Notes: generated by a model not told the origin, from the sequence alone. A stretch of 64,000 nucleotides of DNA from Paulownia fortunei (GCA_019321725.1 CM033120.1:5523694-5587693); one strand, 5' to 3'. Positions 1-12,052 are shown, counted from the first letter of the stretch. Made by a program: numbers and translations.

Positions 1-552
1 AAAAAAAAGATGATCAAATCACCATTCTTTGGACAAGTGGAGCGAACCAAAGGTCTATTAGATTTGATCCATTCGGATGTATGTGGGCCCCTAAGTGTTA
101 GTGCTCAAGGGAACTATTACTACTTTATAACCTTTACCAATGATTATTCTAGGTATGATTATGTCTACCTTAAGAGATACAAATCTGAAGCATTTGAAAA
201 GTTTAAAGAATTCAGATGCGAGGCGAAGAAACTAATTGGGCTAAGTATGAATGCTATTTGATCAGATTGAGAAGGTGAATACTTGACCACAAAGTTTCAT
301 GATTATCTAAAAGAGAATGAGATTCTCTCTCAGTGGACTGCTTTTGATACTCCTCAACTCAATGGAGTTGTGGAGTGTAGGAATGAAACTCTATTAGGCA
401 TAGTTCAAACGATGATGAGTTTCACTAGGCTTTCTTTTTTATTCTAGGGCTATGCCTTAAAATGGTAGCATATCTATTGAATAGAGTGTCATCAAAGTTG
501 GTGCCTAAAGTACTATATGAGATGTGGAGTGGGAAACCACCCTTCTACAAAT
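1..552 (+). pseudogene. Copia A integrase core, degraded
   Basis: The reading frame from position 10 carries the copia integrase start: DLIHSDVCGPL followed by YYYFITFTNDYSRY, the region that holds the first catalytic Asp. A stop at 259-261 ends the open frame, but similarity continues through the segment encoding QWTAFDTPQLNGVVE (about 330-375, catalytic Glu region) and the downstream NRVxSK and YEMWxGKPPFYK motifs up to 552. Integrase would insert the element's cDNA into the genome. This copy is broken by stops and then by the gypsy insertion at 553. The zinc-binding N terminus lies outside the window. Confidence 0.88.
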
Positions 553-1713
553 TGTTCGCAAATATTTTACAAACTGCAAGTGTACGGTGTTAAGTTTTAA
601 TATAACAGTGAGTTGAGTATCATATCCACAAAGATTGTAATAATAAATTTTATCAAGTATTATAGTTCAAATAGTCCCAATTTTATCTAGAAAATTGAAT
701 GATGATTGGTAAACAAAGTAGAGCAAGATAAAAAATGCAAAAGCAAGAGTGGAGTTCTTAGACGCAATACAACAAACACCTTATGAACAAGAAATTCTAG
801 AGGAATAACTCACCTTATTATCACCTATGTTTTTCATTCTAAAACATACCAATTCAAGTTAACAACACATGTAAGTTAAAAATTTCTAAGATCATCAATT
901 CCCTCTCTCGAGTGTCGAATTGACTATGAGTTCCAACATGAATTTCAATATCTTTATAAAAATTCAAGAATAAAACTCTATAAAAGTTCAATGAAATCTT
1001 TTTCAAAACTTCAAAGGTTTTATAAACTTCTCAACTCTATGATTCCTTGGTTGTATTATCCTTATGATCTTGTATAATCTTTCCTCTCTCGATTACTGAA
1101 TTTCATACATCAAACAATCTCAATTAATGACCAAATAATCAAGATGCAGTACTAAACAACATAACACAAACAAAATGAATCACTTGAACTAATATTATTT
1201 GAAACTTAAAACATAGGATCAAATAAGGTTACATCATCATCTATAAAGAAAATTTTAGTTCATCATGGATGAATACAACTTCAAAAAATAGATAAGAAAA
1301 AGCATGGAAATTATTCACCAATTTGTGAAGAGGGAGGAATGGTTGAAACCATGCTGGGGCATGCTAAAACCATGTTGGGGCATGTTCAGGCCATGTTGGG
1401 GCATACTCGTGGTATGCTGGCTATTGGACTAGCATGTCGGGGAATGCTCATACCATGTCGTGGCATGCACCTTTGTGCTTGCTTTTCTATATTTTTAGGC
1501 TATGCCATGGCAAAGTATGAATGTGCCATGGCATGCCTTAATCTTTTTCATATTTTTGGCTTGTTTTGTCCCTAATTTTTTTTCTTGACTTGCACTTTGG
1601 AGAGTTGTTCTGTAATGCATCAAAACACACATAAAAACTAGATAAATTGCTTGAGATCAATCAAATAATTAGTCTAGAAGTGCTTAATTTGTTGGTATAA
1701 AACCAACTTATCA
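553..1713 (-). repeat. Gypsy-1 3' LTR
   Basis: This copy aligns along its length with 4412-5889. It is about 317 bp shorter because the segment matching roughly 5198-5570 of the other LTR is missing between the GGTTGAA and ACCATG boundaries. It lies next to a purine-rich tract on the minus strand (1714-1730), which identifies it as the 3' LTR. It contains the 21-bp CATG repeat described separately. Confidence 0.9.
1339..1470. repeat. 21-bp tandem repeat in the Gypsy-1 LTR
   Basis: Units of the form ATGYTGGGGCATGYT plus six variable bases repeat at 21-bp spacing, with about five recognisable copies and one divergent one. The short plus-strand ORF across it encodes seven-residue repeats (MLGHxxx) only because 21 is divisible by three, and it is not a gene. 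A shorter, diverged version sits in the other LTR near 5576-5690. Confidence 0.85.
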
Positions 1714-3313
1714 AATACCCTCCAAACTTGAAGATTTGCTTGCCCTCAAGCATCAAACATGAATTCTCAATAACAACCCCTCTATGAATTAGGTTACCAA
1801 AGTCAAGAAAGATTTTTCTAAAATCTCATCTCAAAAGTTTAGAAAAATATACTAACTTTACATGTTAACATGCATATTAGTTTCACTTAACTTTATGGTC
1901 TTGTGTGTGAGTGTGAAAGTAGTAATTTATCAACTTGCATTTATCATCCGGATAGGTTTATAAAGCTAACTACTTCTATTTGATCAACTTTTGAAATGCT
2001 TGCCAAACTCCACAGGCTTGTTTTTCACACTAATCTCCACTAATGTAGGTAGATCATAGTATCAATGACTAAAAGGACTTCCAAAACTTGTATTTTGAGG
2101 CTTGGGTGGAATATTATAGCTAAAAATTACCCATTTTACACAATCATACTAGAACCTTTATGAATGAGCACCAACTTCCTCATCAATCCCTTCATTTTTC
2201 TTTATTGAACATCCCTTTTTTTTCTTCTTTTTGATATTGGATCACCCCATAAACTTATTTCTTTTGTTGTATACAATGGGGGTCTATTTGTTGTAGGGAG
2301 TTCACATTAAACACCTTAATTTATAATCTCTTCATTTTCATCCTTTTTCAATATTTTCTTCTCTTTATTTTCATTTTTTTACTACAATTTATTTAAGAAT
2401 GATTGTGTAAATAAGAAGAAAAATGGTCAAAAATTAAAATTTTTCATAAAGCTCGATAATGTGTATAGGGTGTCTAAAGAATTATTTTAATAGGCTCAAG
2501 AGGGGATACTAGGGAAGAATTCAAGTATAGGTTGGTTTCAAAGGCTCAAATGGACTAAAAATTGCTTAAATCATCTCCCTAATGCTATGTCACCTAGGAT
2601 TTGGCCTCGACTAGTGATCAAACAAGTTTTATAGGTTGGTGGGATCATTAAGGAAGCAATTAAACCTTATAAAAGTCTCTAAACAATTAAATAAAACTCA
2701 ACAAACTACTTAGTGCATCAAGATTCACAACACCTAATAAAGTAAATAAAACTAATTTTTGATATTTAGATACGTAAACAAGCATACATATTCTAATATT
2801 CACTTTTTCAAACATGCGCACAGTCATCACTAAACTTGACAATTAATAAACTAATAAGTTAATGAACTAAGCTCAACAAGCTAAAAACAAGCTTTAAGCT
2901 TTTCAAGCAACACGCAATTATCCTAAACTCGTAAACTCCCACCAAACTTAATATAAACATTATCCTCAATGTTTAAAGAAATAAAGCACATAAGAAGGGG
3001 GAAATAGGAATTTCCCCTTTCAAACAAATAATGCGCTTAGAGTCCATGGGAGATCCACACATACTATAAAGGAGATATCCATCTATATAAGAAAAAGGAG
3101 ACATGAATGCACATGGACTATTCACAAAAATGAAAATGCAATTGAAGCATTGCAATAGCTAAACAAAAGAAAACTCAACATGCCTAAATATAGAAATGGA
3201 ACATGCTTCAAAAATTAACTAAGAAATTATTCAAAAGTAAAGGAAAGAAAGGGCTTGGGTTACCTCCCAAGAAGCTCTTGGTTTATAGTTGTCAGCCTGA
3301 CTATCTTCTTTAT
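1714..3313 (-). other. Gypsy-1 3' internal non-coding region with polypurine tract
   Basis: About 1.6 kb without convincing coding sequence. It begins next to the 3' LTR with a polypurine tract (1714-1730; minus strand AAGTTTGGAGGGTATT). Near 3250-3290 the minus strand carries the motif CTTGGGAGGTAACCC, which Athila/Tat-type elements commonly have just after integrase. The rest is AT-rich spacer with T-rich runs around 2200-2370. Confidence 0.75.
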
Positions 3314-4244
3314 TCATCTCAGATCTAAAAAAAAGTGTTTATCATGCCATGTCTTTGTGTGCTTTAAGAGTGTAGGTGATCCTTCCAGATAGGTAAGACG
3401 AGGATAATCCGGAGTAGTATCAAGGGCCTTTTGGACATCAACAAGTGTATCCCCTATTACAACGAATGGTCTTCTAAACATGGTGAAGATGTATCTATCT
3501 CCTTCCATATTAAAAATGTAAATATCTATAGAGCACAAGAATTAGTCACCATTCCCAAGCATATCTTGAGTCACCTTAGTAAGTCCTGCTTTATCTAGTG
3601 CATGCTTTCTGAAATTAAATAACAAAATTGAATTAGTGCTTGCATCTAGATCACATAATGCTATGTTACAAGTAGAGTCTCCAATTGAATAAAGGATAAT
3701 GAAACTCTCTGAATCAGTAAGCATTTGAGGTGGCTTCTGTTGCAAGATGGCATTGCACTTTTTAAAAGTTTTGCACTCCTCCATTTGTTGTTGTTGGATG
3801 GCTTTGCAATGCTCCCTTGGATTGATTTTCGTATCACTTGGAAAGATGTTTTTGAGCATTAATTTCAGTAGCAAGCTATCCAATTTGAGTTTCTATTGAT
3901 TTCATTTGAGCTCCTAAACTTGAAGTTAGCTGCCTTAATTGACTCTCAATGTTGTCTATCTTTGCTTTGTTCTTATTCAATCGGGCTCTTGTTTTGCTAA
4001 TCAAAGTGCTTAGCAAATTCTCTAAAGATGCCTTTTTCTCACCTTTGGTTTCCATAAATAAAGTATTAGTGGATGCCATGGAATCCATTCCTTGAGAAGC
4101 TCCATTAGAAGTCCAAGCTACAAATTGATTAGAAAGAGAAGAAATGTGTGCGACTAACTATGTAAATGAATCTACCTCAAGAACATCAACAAACTTTTTA
4201 ATGGAAAACCTCTTGGAAGGCCATTGATAGCTATTAGTAGCCAT
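3314..4244 (-). pseudogene. Gypsy-1 gag C-terminus and aspartic protease remnant
   Basis: Reading right to left, the frame opens at an ATG (4242-4244) with MATNSYQWPS, typical of the gag C-terminal region of this group. A lysine- and arginine-rich segment follows (LISKTRARLNKNKAKIDNIE), which may be coiled coil. A protease-like segment comes next (TIGNS-type SIGDSTCNIALCDLDAST; the usual LCDLGAS active-site box has lost its Gly), then FRRPFVVIGDTLVDVQK, the ILGRPFLATG box. The last residues, KHTKTWHDKHF, resemble the C-terminal tail of gypsy integrase. That suggests one deletion fused protease to the integrase end and removed RT, RNase H and the integrase core. Confidence 0.72.
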
Positions 4245-4388
4245 CTCCTCAAGACTCGTAACCTTACATATATAAATACGTATAAACTATTGCAAGGCAA
4301 GATAATATCAAAATATGAGAAGAAAAAAAATATAAGCTAAAATTAAGACTAAGTCATAACAATATTAATGCAATTTTGATAAAACAAT

Positions 4389-4406
4389 CCCTGACAATGG
4401 TGCTAA
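4389..4406 (-). other. Gypsy-1 primer-binding site
   Basis: On the minus strand TTAGCACCATTGTCAGGG lies just inside the 5' LTR (4412-5889). It resembles the TTGGCGCCGTTGCCGGGG site, complementary to a tRNA-Asp 3' end, used by Athila and Tat elements, with several substitutions. It fixes the element's orientation. Confidence 0.75.
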
Positions 4407-4411
4407 TAACT

Positions 4412-5889
4412 TATTCACGAATATTTTGCAAACTGCAAGTGCACGGTGTTAAGTTTTAATACAATGATGAATTGAGTTGAGTATCCACAAGGATTGTAAT
4501 AAAAAATTGCATCAAGTATTGTATTTCAAATAGCCCCAATCTGAAAAATCAAATGATGATTGGTAAACAAAGTAGAGTAAGATAAAAAATGCAAAAGCAA
4601 GAGTGGGGTTCTTAGATGTAATACAACAAACACCTTATGAACAAGAAATTCTAGAGAAATGATTCATTTTATTATCACCTATGTTCTTCCTTCCAAAACA
4701 TACCAATTTAAGTTAATAACATATGTAAGCTAAGAATTCCTAAGCTCATCAATTCCATCTCTCAAGTGTTAAATTGAGTATGAGTTCCAACATGAATTTC
4801 AATATCTTTATAAAAATTCAAAAATAAAACTCTACAAAAGTTCAATGAAATCTTCTTCAAAACTTCAAAGGTTTCATAAACTTCTCAATTCTATGATTCC
4901 TTTGTTGTATTATCCTTATGATCTTGTATAATCTTACCTCTCTTGGGTACTAAATTTTATACATTAAACAATCTCAATTAATGGCTAAATAATCAAGATG
5001 CAATGCTAAGCAAGATAACACAAACATGATGAATAACTTGAAGTAATATTATTTTGAACTCAAAATATAGGATCAAATCATGTTACATCATCCTCTAGAA
5101 AGAAAAGTTTAGTTCATCATGGATGAATACAACTTCAAAAAATAGATAGGAAAAAGCATTGAAATTATTCACTAATTTGTGAAGTGGGAGGAAAGGTTGA
5201 AGCTCCTTTTGTCTCCAAGAATGGCTTTCTTCGTTGATGTAAATCATCTCCTCAACTTCTCAAGATGATTGCTCCTCCTTTTTTCTCCCAAGAGTCTTCC
5301 AAAGAACCTCTAAAATTGTTCTCTTTTTTTTTCTCGGTTGTTCTCTTCTCTTTTATCTCTACCAAAATTATGTCATTTTTGCAAGTTATAGCCAACCCAT
5401 TTCTTAGCCATCTTTTTTTTCTTTTTAGCATTCATTTCCTATCTTTTAACCTCCTTTTACTTTCTTTATTGACACACTTTTTTAGCCCATAAAAGCTGGT
5501 TCAAATATCTCCTATCATCTCATTTTTCCCTTAAAATCGGGTAAAAAGTAAAAGTAGACCGCGCTCAGGAAATGTGACCATGTTGGGGCATGCTCAAACC
5601 ATGTCGGGGCTTGTTAAAATTATGCTGGGGCATGCTGGCTACTGGACTAGCATGACGACATGCTCTTACCATGCCACGACATACATCTTTGTGCTTGCTT
5701 TTCTTCAGTTTTAGGCCATGCTGCGGCATGCCTTCATCTTTTTAAAATTTTTAGCTTATTTTGTCCCTCATTTTTCTTCTTGACCTGCATCTTGGAGTGT
5801 TATTCTGTAATGCATCAAAACACACATAAAAATTAGATAAATTGCTTGAGATCAATCAAATAATTTGCTGGTATAAAACCAACTTATGA
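4412..5889 (-). repeat. Gypsy-1 5' LTR
   Basis: The longer LTR, 1478 bp. Its outer end reads TCATAAG on the minus strand where the sister LTR has TGATAAG, so the terminal TG has mutated. Its inner end reads TA in place of CA. It retains the 5198-5570 segment that the other LTR has lost. Confidence 0.9.
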
Positions 5890-5894
5890 CAAAT

Positions 5895-7850
5895 ACCTTA
5901 GGGTATATGGTGTCCTGCTTACGTAAAGCTGCAAGTGGGAGATAAATTGGATATGAAATCCAGTTTATGCAAGTTTGTGGGGTCTCCAAAGGAATCCAAT
6001 GGATACTACTTCTATGATTTCTCAAAACAAAGGGTGTTTTTTTTTAGGAATGCTATATTCTTTGAGGAAGAATTTCTATTGAATAGATTTGGCAAAGTTG
6101 TGGAACTTGAAAAAGTTTAAGAACTACAAGACGTCCCAACAGATACAGTAATAGACCAAACCAGTTGAGAGTGGGCCATTTGACACACAACCTCCTAAGA
6201 GATCCAAAAAGATCTTAAAGCCACCTGAGAGTTATGATTTTTTGTTAGTGAACATCGAGGAGAATCTCCCATTAGTTAGTGATCCAAGAACTTATGGAGA
6301 GGTGATGTTTGATATTGACTCAGGAAGTTGGTAAGATGCCATGCAATCCCATATGGACTCTATGTACTCCAACAAGTTATAGATCTTGGTGGACCCACAA
6401 TAAGGAATAGTTTCTTTTGCCTATAAATGGGTCTATAGGCAGAAGTTGGGAGTAAATGAAGAGGTAATGACCTACAAAGCAAACTGGCTATGAAAATTTA
6501 TACTCAAAAGTAAGGAATTGATTATGAGAAAACCTTCTCACCAGTAGTAATGCTAAAATCCAATTGAATTCTGCTAGATATATTTGCATATTATGACTCT
6601 GTGATATGAAAGATAGATGTGAAGACCACTTTTCTTATCGGAAACATTAATTAAGAGATGTTTATGAGGTAGCCTAAAGACTTCATATCTAGAGGGAGCG
6701 AACAAAAGGTTTGCAAGCTTTAGAGATCCATTTATAGACTCAAACAGGCTTATCGAAGCTAGAACATCCAATTAGATAAGGCAATCAAATCATTTGGTTT
6801 CCATAGAAACCTAGATAAAACTTGTGTTTACAAGGAGGTTAGTGGGAGCGTAGTAACATCTATTGTGTTATACATTGATAACATACTACTAATTGAGAAT
6901 GATGTAGGGGAGTTGCAGTCAACTAAGACTTGGTTATCTAACCAGTTCTCAATGAAGGATTTGGGAGATGTATCCATTATTAAGAAAATAAAGATCTATA
7001 GAGATAGATCTAGAAAGATGATCAGACTATCCTAATACACGTACATAGATAAAATTCTAAAGAGGTTTAACATAGAAATATCTAAATGAGGATTCTTACT
7101 AATGAGTTATGGCGTCTCTCTCTCGAAGTCTATTTTTCTAAAGACTCCTAAGGAGAGAGAAAGAATGAATCGCATACCTTATGTATCCTCCATTTGAAAC
7201 ATAATGTATGATATGCTATGTACAAGGTATGATGCCGTATATGCTCTGAGTGTCACAAGCAGATATCAATCTAATTCAAGCGATGAGCACTAAAAAGTTG
7301 GAAAGATAATCTTTAAATGCTTGAGAATAACTAAGGATATCTTTCTTATATACAACCTTAGAGAACTAAAACTAGAAGGTTATATTAATTCTAGTTTTTA
7401 GTGCAATATAGATGAGTTAAGGTTGATGTTCGGATACATATTCACCATAAATAGTGGTGCGGTCAGCTGGAAGAGTTCCACTAAAGAGACTATCATGAAT
7501 TTCACTACTGAGGCTGAATACATTGTTGCATGTAATGCAACTAAGGAAGTTGTTTAGATAAGGAACTCCATTTAAAGGTTAGGTATAGTTCTATCCATTA
7601 TTGATCCACTATTGATATACTATGATAACAATAGAGTTATTGTGTAAGTAAAAGTATCAAGATCTCATCAAAGATCCAAACATATTATGAGGTAATACCA
7701 CCTAATCAAAGAGATCATTGGTAGAGACAACGTCATAGTGGAAAGAGTTGCTTTAGCATAAATGTAGAAGATCTACTAACCAAACCCTTAGTGTAAAACA
7801 TCTTGAGAAGATGGGTCCGTAGTACATGGGTAATTGCCACTAGGACAAGT
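5895..7850 (+). pseudogene. Copia A reverse transcriptase and RNase H, degraded
   Basis: Coding similarity resumes right after the CAAAT duplication. The short open frame 5935-6120 has the segment between integrase and RT (CKFVGSPKESNGYYFY, then a FFRNAIFFEEEFLL motif). RT similarity follows with many stops. The catalytic box reads LYIDNILLIEND at about 6868-6903 instead of YVDDILLIGND, so a catalytic Asp is lost. RNase H remnants include the adjoining SGSTKE- and TTEAEY-like motifs and the C-terminal SKHIMRYHLIKE-type block (about 7675-7720), followed by a degraded ADPLTKPL-type end. A purine-rich tract (about 7840-7857) precedes the 3' LTR. Confidence 0.87.
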
Positions 7851-7857
7851 AGGAAGT

Positions 7858-10019
7858 TGTTAGAGTAATTGGGCATCTTTTGTATAATTGTATTTGTAAA
7901 CCAATCCTTTTCAAATCATATTAATAAAATAGACAATCTCTTTATCTTTAATTAAGTATGTTAATTAGATAAAGTTCCTAGACCAAACTTAGCTACAAGT
8001 ATGGCCGCATATATGATAGTGATCATAGATATGCCTCTATAGCTTTGGACTTAAATTAGTCCAGGATCAGGAGTATTTTGAGATGGGATATTGAATAGCC
8101 TAATAAGACTCACACATACGATGCATGCTTACATGAATAGGATATCTCACTCTATAGATATCAACATAGTAACACTGGTGTATGTATGTGAGTGCTAGTT
8201 AAAGAGCAAGTACATTGAATAGGCCTACTGGAAATTCTTACTTCGAGATGTTGTTTGTCGAAGTAAGAATTTCCACATTATGGTAGTGCATGACTTGTCC
8301 TTAAACTTGAAGTACCATGGTAAGCTTGTGCACATCATGTTTCATCTTGATGTATCTTCTGATTGCATGACAATCACAAAAGGGATATGTTGGATGTTAG
8401 ATGTTGCATTAGCATATATGGAGGTTAATGAGTAACCAATAAAGGATCTATCACTTGTCTAGTAGAACAAGTGAATCTCCTATACTTTCATAGTTTATGA
8501 CTGAGAAGTCCTTGGCCAAAGTAGAATGAATGTTAGATGGGGTTTTCTAACGATTCATTATGAGTCATTTCAACTTGAAATGACATCATAGTTATTGTGT
8601 TATTTAGGGCTTTAACTTATAATCTATACCTTAGACTCGATCGGGAGATTAAATGATGGAAGGACCTTATATATATGGTACTCATAATTGAAATAGGTTC
8701 GCTCACAATTTTCTATGACTTGTGAGGTTTTTGGAAATAAAGAGTTAATTCTAAGCGGATTAACTAATTAAATTAATTAATTAAAATAATTATTATTCAT
8801 AAGTTGTAAATATTGAAAGCTTACTGTTAGCTTAGTTGTGAACCTAAAGGGCTACACACAATTTGCGATGGAGCATTTCTAATTTAAAAATTGATCCAAG
8901 GAGTTTAATCTAATTCATTAATATAGATTAAATAATTGAGGGCTTAATTTAATTCAAGGAGTTGAATTAAATTTTTAATTAAAATAATTAAACTATTTAA
9001 TTGAACCTAATAAAATTAGAGAACTCAATTGGAGTGAACCAAATAATTGATTAGATCAATTAATTGTGTTAGCCATAAATTAATTTAATTCATAAATTAA
9101 TTTACTCAATTAATAATTAGATTCTTCAATTGGGCCAAATACAATTACGTGGGCTTGATGGAATTAAATTGATTGATTACTTTAATTAATTAAATTTGGG
9201 CATAATCAATTAATTTGAATAATTATTGGATTGAATTAAAAATTGAAGCCTAATTCACAATCACCCATTAGGAGAGGCCACTAGAGTTGTTGGAAGAAGA
9301 TAGAAGACTAAGAATAAGATATTCTTAAAATTATCTATATGATTAGATAAAATATTTCTAAGTATCTTGGGAAGATATAAGAGATTATTTGATATTGTTG
9401 GAGATAGAGTTGGAGATTTTTGAAAGATCTTGTGATCAATTAAAAATCCTCCAACCAATAACAAAGGGATCGAGAATTCCAAGAGTACCACTATAAAAGA
9501 GAAGGGGCTAAAAATTCCATAGAGTGGGACTCTTGGATTTTGACCATCAACATTAAAAAGGAATAAAAAATATTTCTCCCAAATTTCTCTTCCCTCTTCT
9601 TCTATCAATCAAATGTTCCATCTTTTGATTGAACAAAGTATTCAATTCTTATTACCTTCGGTTGGTTTAAGAATTAATACTCACTCAAAAAACTCCAAAA
9701 TCTAGTTTAGCAAAGGAATTAGAAGCGCTAGTAGGGTCCTAATTCTATGCTCTTGCCTGAAGTGTGGACTTCGTTTGAGGTGAGATACTAGGATCCCTGC
9801 GAATCAGTTTCAGTATGAAGGGCTAGCAATTGATTGTTTCTACCTCTTCTACAATCGGAGTGCTCAGAGGTATGAATCGAAAACTCTTTACTGTTATGTT
9901 TAGATAATTGAAAATATGAAATCCATAATCACATTGAACTAGGGGTGTTTTTATATGGCATGTTTTTTTAAAAAAAAAATTAATTTCCACTACGCACATC
10001 CCACTGTTAAGTGAACCCA
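7858..10019 (+). repeat. Copia A 3' LTR (about 2.16 kb)
   Basis: It starts TGTTAGAGTAATTGGGCATC right after the polypurine tract and ends near GTGAACCCA. Long stretches of AATTAATTAATT-rich sequence fill 8760-9240. The same LTR family recurs in this window at 18254-20405, 20766-21965, 21966-23395, 24142-28261, 37636-38893, 39502-41337 and 41665-42514. The exact right edge and the outer target duplication could not be fixed because the left LTR lies outside the window. Confidence 0.85.
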
Positions 10020-11374
10020 AAGGTCGAGGAAGTTAATAAATACTATGCATTTTGTTTAGTTAAGAGATAAATATGAGTTCAAAAATTTATGTGAGAGGAT
10101 TGCAAAAGACTTAACGGATCAGTTTCACTAAAAAAATTTGATTCATAAAGTGAAGAAGAAAGTTAATAAAATGAGCGAGAATAATTTTAAATTTTAAAAT
10201 TGTATGAACCTTCCTATTATGAGATATGAGGTGCTAAGGAATGTGGTTTCGGTTGATATGTGTAGTAAATTTTAATTACTACTAACCAAGCTTTAAATGC
10301 CTTTTACCTTGGTATATTTTTATTGTAGGAGACACTCGATGAGGGGATATTCAGGATATAGGGGTTGCGATGGTACACCTACTATAGTGTCATTTTCAAA
10401 TATGAAGTTGCAATTGAGTTAAGAGTTGGGGAGTCTGCCTGAGAAAGTGTTGCTACTCCTATAGTGATTCTAGACTACTCAACCGATGTGTAGGAGTAGA
10501 GGATGGGGCAGACTATGGCACAGGTGAAAGAAGTTTATTGTTTCTAGTTGTTTGCATCTATTTTTGTTATGCTTTGTTTCAATCTATTTTTATGATACAT
10601 GCTGAGTTAGATCTCTTATGTCCATTTATATGTTTTTGTTTGTGTAGTGCTTTATTTTGTTTAGGCTGAATTTTGATAACAAGACTCATTCAACTCTTAT
10701 GTATTAATATGCAATGTATTGATGGATGTTGTATAAGGCTTGATTGCTTTGAAATTTTGTTCCCTAGATCAGTTATTGATATTAATTCTATAATATTTTA
10801 TCATAGATGATGAACAAACTGGTTAAGTAGATGTCCGGTCTAAGTTTATTTTGCTGGCAACTTCTTATTCATTCTAGTAGAGAATATACTCTATTCCTAT
10901 ACATCTTGTTAAGATATAAGCACACATAATGAAATCTGTTAGCTAGCATGCTAAAGTCTATCTATTAGTTTTACAATATTGCTAAATAACAAAAGTCTAT
11001 TCAAAAGGTGAAATGATCAAATAATTAATTCAAGATGTCCATCAATTACTAGCATGAATTAGAACATATGTATCTATGCCAAGTTTTGTCTACTTTATAG
11101 TCCTCGGGCTAGATGGATTTGTGGAAAGCATAAAAGTCCATAATATGAGTACAATCTTAACCATAAAAGACATCTTTTATAGTTGCATGAATGACAGGAG
11201 CAAATGAGTACATGTTGAAGACATATACACTTACATATGAAGACAATTACCCATGACCTATAAAATACCAACCTTGCTATATTATTACATCCAAAAAACC
11301 TTTTATCATATCTGATTACCAAAAATGGCTATAAACATGCAATGTCTTAGGATTGGATATTCTGTACTGCATAG
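10020..11374. other. AT-rich spacer without a recognisable gene
   Basis: There are no long open frames and no clear similarity to the retroelement families in this window. A minus-strand frame at 11095-11322 is Cys- and Tyr-rich and unlike a conserved protein. A faint coding look at 10320-10530 (plus) could not be assigned. Confidence 0.5.
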
Positions 11375-12052
11375 TGGACGGGAGATGTTGATTACAAATT
11401 CATTGCAGTTCTAGTTGAATAATGTGCTGCTGGAAATTTTACGCTTGGCAATAATAATGCTTATGCGATCCTATATGCCATGGCTGAGGTAAATCGGGCT
11501 TTCCAATTCAACTTCGACTATCAATTTTATGTTGAAAGGATAAAAAACTACTCAAACATTACAAAGTATTTTATTGGATTTTTCATATGAGTGGTGTAAA
11601 CTACAATTCATACTTAAACACATTCCAGTGCGACCAACAAATATGGGACTTTATCTGTAGAGTAAGTTGTTACCTTTAATTGAAAAAAATGACTTACTAT
11701 CTCATCTAATGTTTCAAAGAGCTCTTTTTAATTAATTATTTTCATGCTTACTAAATTGATCATTTATTTTTTATTACATCCGGGAGGAGAAGCTAGGGAT
11801 GGCTTAAATGATAAGAGGGGGAATATGAGTATGATGCATTGAAGTGTTTGTTTCAAGAAGAAAATGTCAGTTAGTGGTCAACAGGACATCGAAGTCATCA
11901 AGATATCAAGTGACCATAGTGGTAATGATGGTGCCCATGGTGGGATGGACTTAATAGCTGGAAATGACAATAGTGATGAAAACACTAACAACTCCTTTTG
12001 GAACGCATTGGCATGGTATAATTCAGACAACGCTTTTGATTGCGAAGGTTGA
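11375..12052 (+). pseudogene. Myb/SANT-like domain gene remnant
   Basis: The plus strand at 11375-11661 reads like the Myb/SANT-like domain found in many plant proteins and PIF/Harbinger-associated proteins. It starts with a WT box (WTGDVDYKFIAVLVE), continues with NFDYQFYVERIKNY, and after one frameshift gives YWIFHMSGVNYN and QQIWDFICR. A stop falls inside the first block. The first exon seems to end at a GTAAGT donor (11662) and to resume after an AG near 11786-11789 with YEYDALKCLFQEENV. A Ser-, Asp- and Asn-rich tail follows (11864-12052). Such proteins are often domesticated from transposons. Stop and frameshifts make it a pseudogene. The family call is from recognition only. Confidence 0.45.

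Larger units (their letters stand above)
553..5889 (-). mobile_element. Gypsy-1, an internally deleted Ty3/gypsy element nested in copia A
   Basis: Two LTRs (553-1713 and 4412-5889) flank 2.7 kb of internal DNA, in minus orientation. On that strand the LTR starts TGATAAGTTGGTTTTATACC and ends near GCGAACA. A perfect 5-bp duplication, CAAAT, lies at 548-552 and 5890-5894, and removing the element restores copia coding similarity. The primer-binding site resembles the tRNA-Asp type of Athila/Tat elements. Only a C-terminal gag piece and a protease-like piece remain, with no reverse transcriptase, so it is a non-autonomous deletion derivative. A solo LTR of the same family lies at 24757-26643. 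Confidence 0.92.
1..10019 (+). mobile_element. Copia A, a degraded Ty1/copia retrotransposon split by a gypsy insertion
   Basis: A plus-strand copia element whose 5' LTR and gag lie before the window. Seen here in order are integrase (1-552), a nested gypsy element (553-5889), reverse transcriptase and RNase H (5895-7850) and a long 3' LTR (7858-10019). Integrase before RT is the copia pol order. The two coding halves join through a CAAAT duplication (548-552 and 5890-5894), giving the usual copia junction just before the conserved LRVWG-type motif. Many stops and frameshifts make it non-functional. The 2.1 kb LTR length suggests a Tork/Angela-type lineage, but that is a guess. Confidence 0.88.

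Noticed and set aside
1339..1575. A 78-codon plus-strand ORF with MLGHxxx repeats that looks like a repeat protein.
   Set aside because: It lies wholly inside an LTR and is produced by a 21-bp DNA repeat. The sister LTR does not keep the frame.
9261..9608. A 115-codon minus ORF.
   Set aside because: It lies in the copia A LTR, and the same LTR region in other copies has no matching frame.
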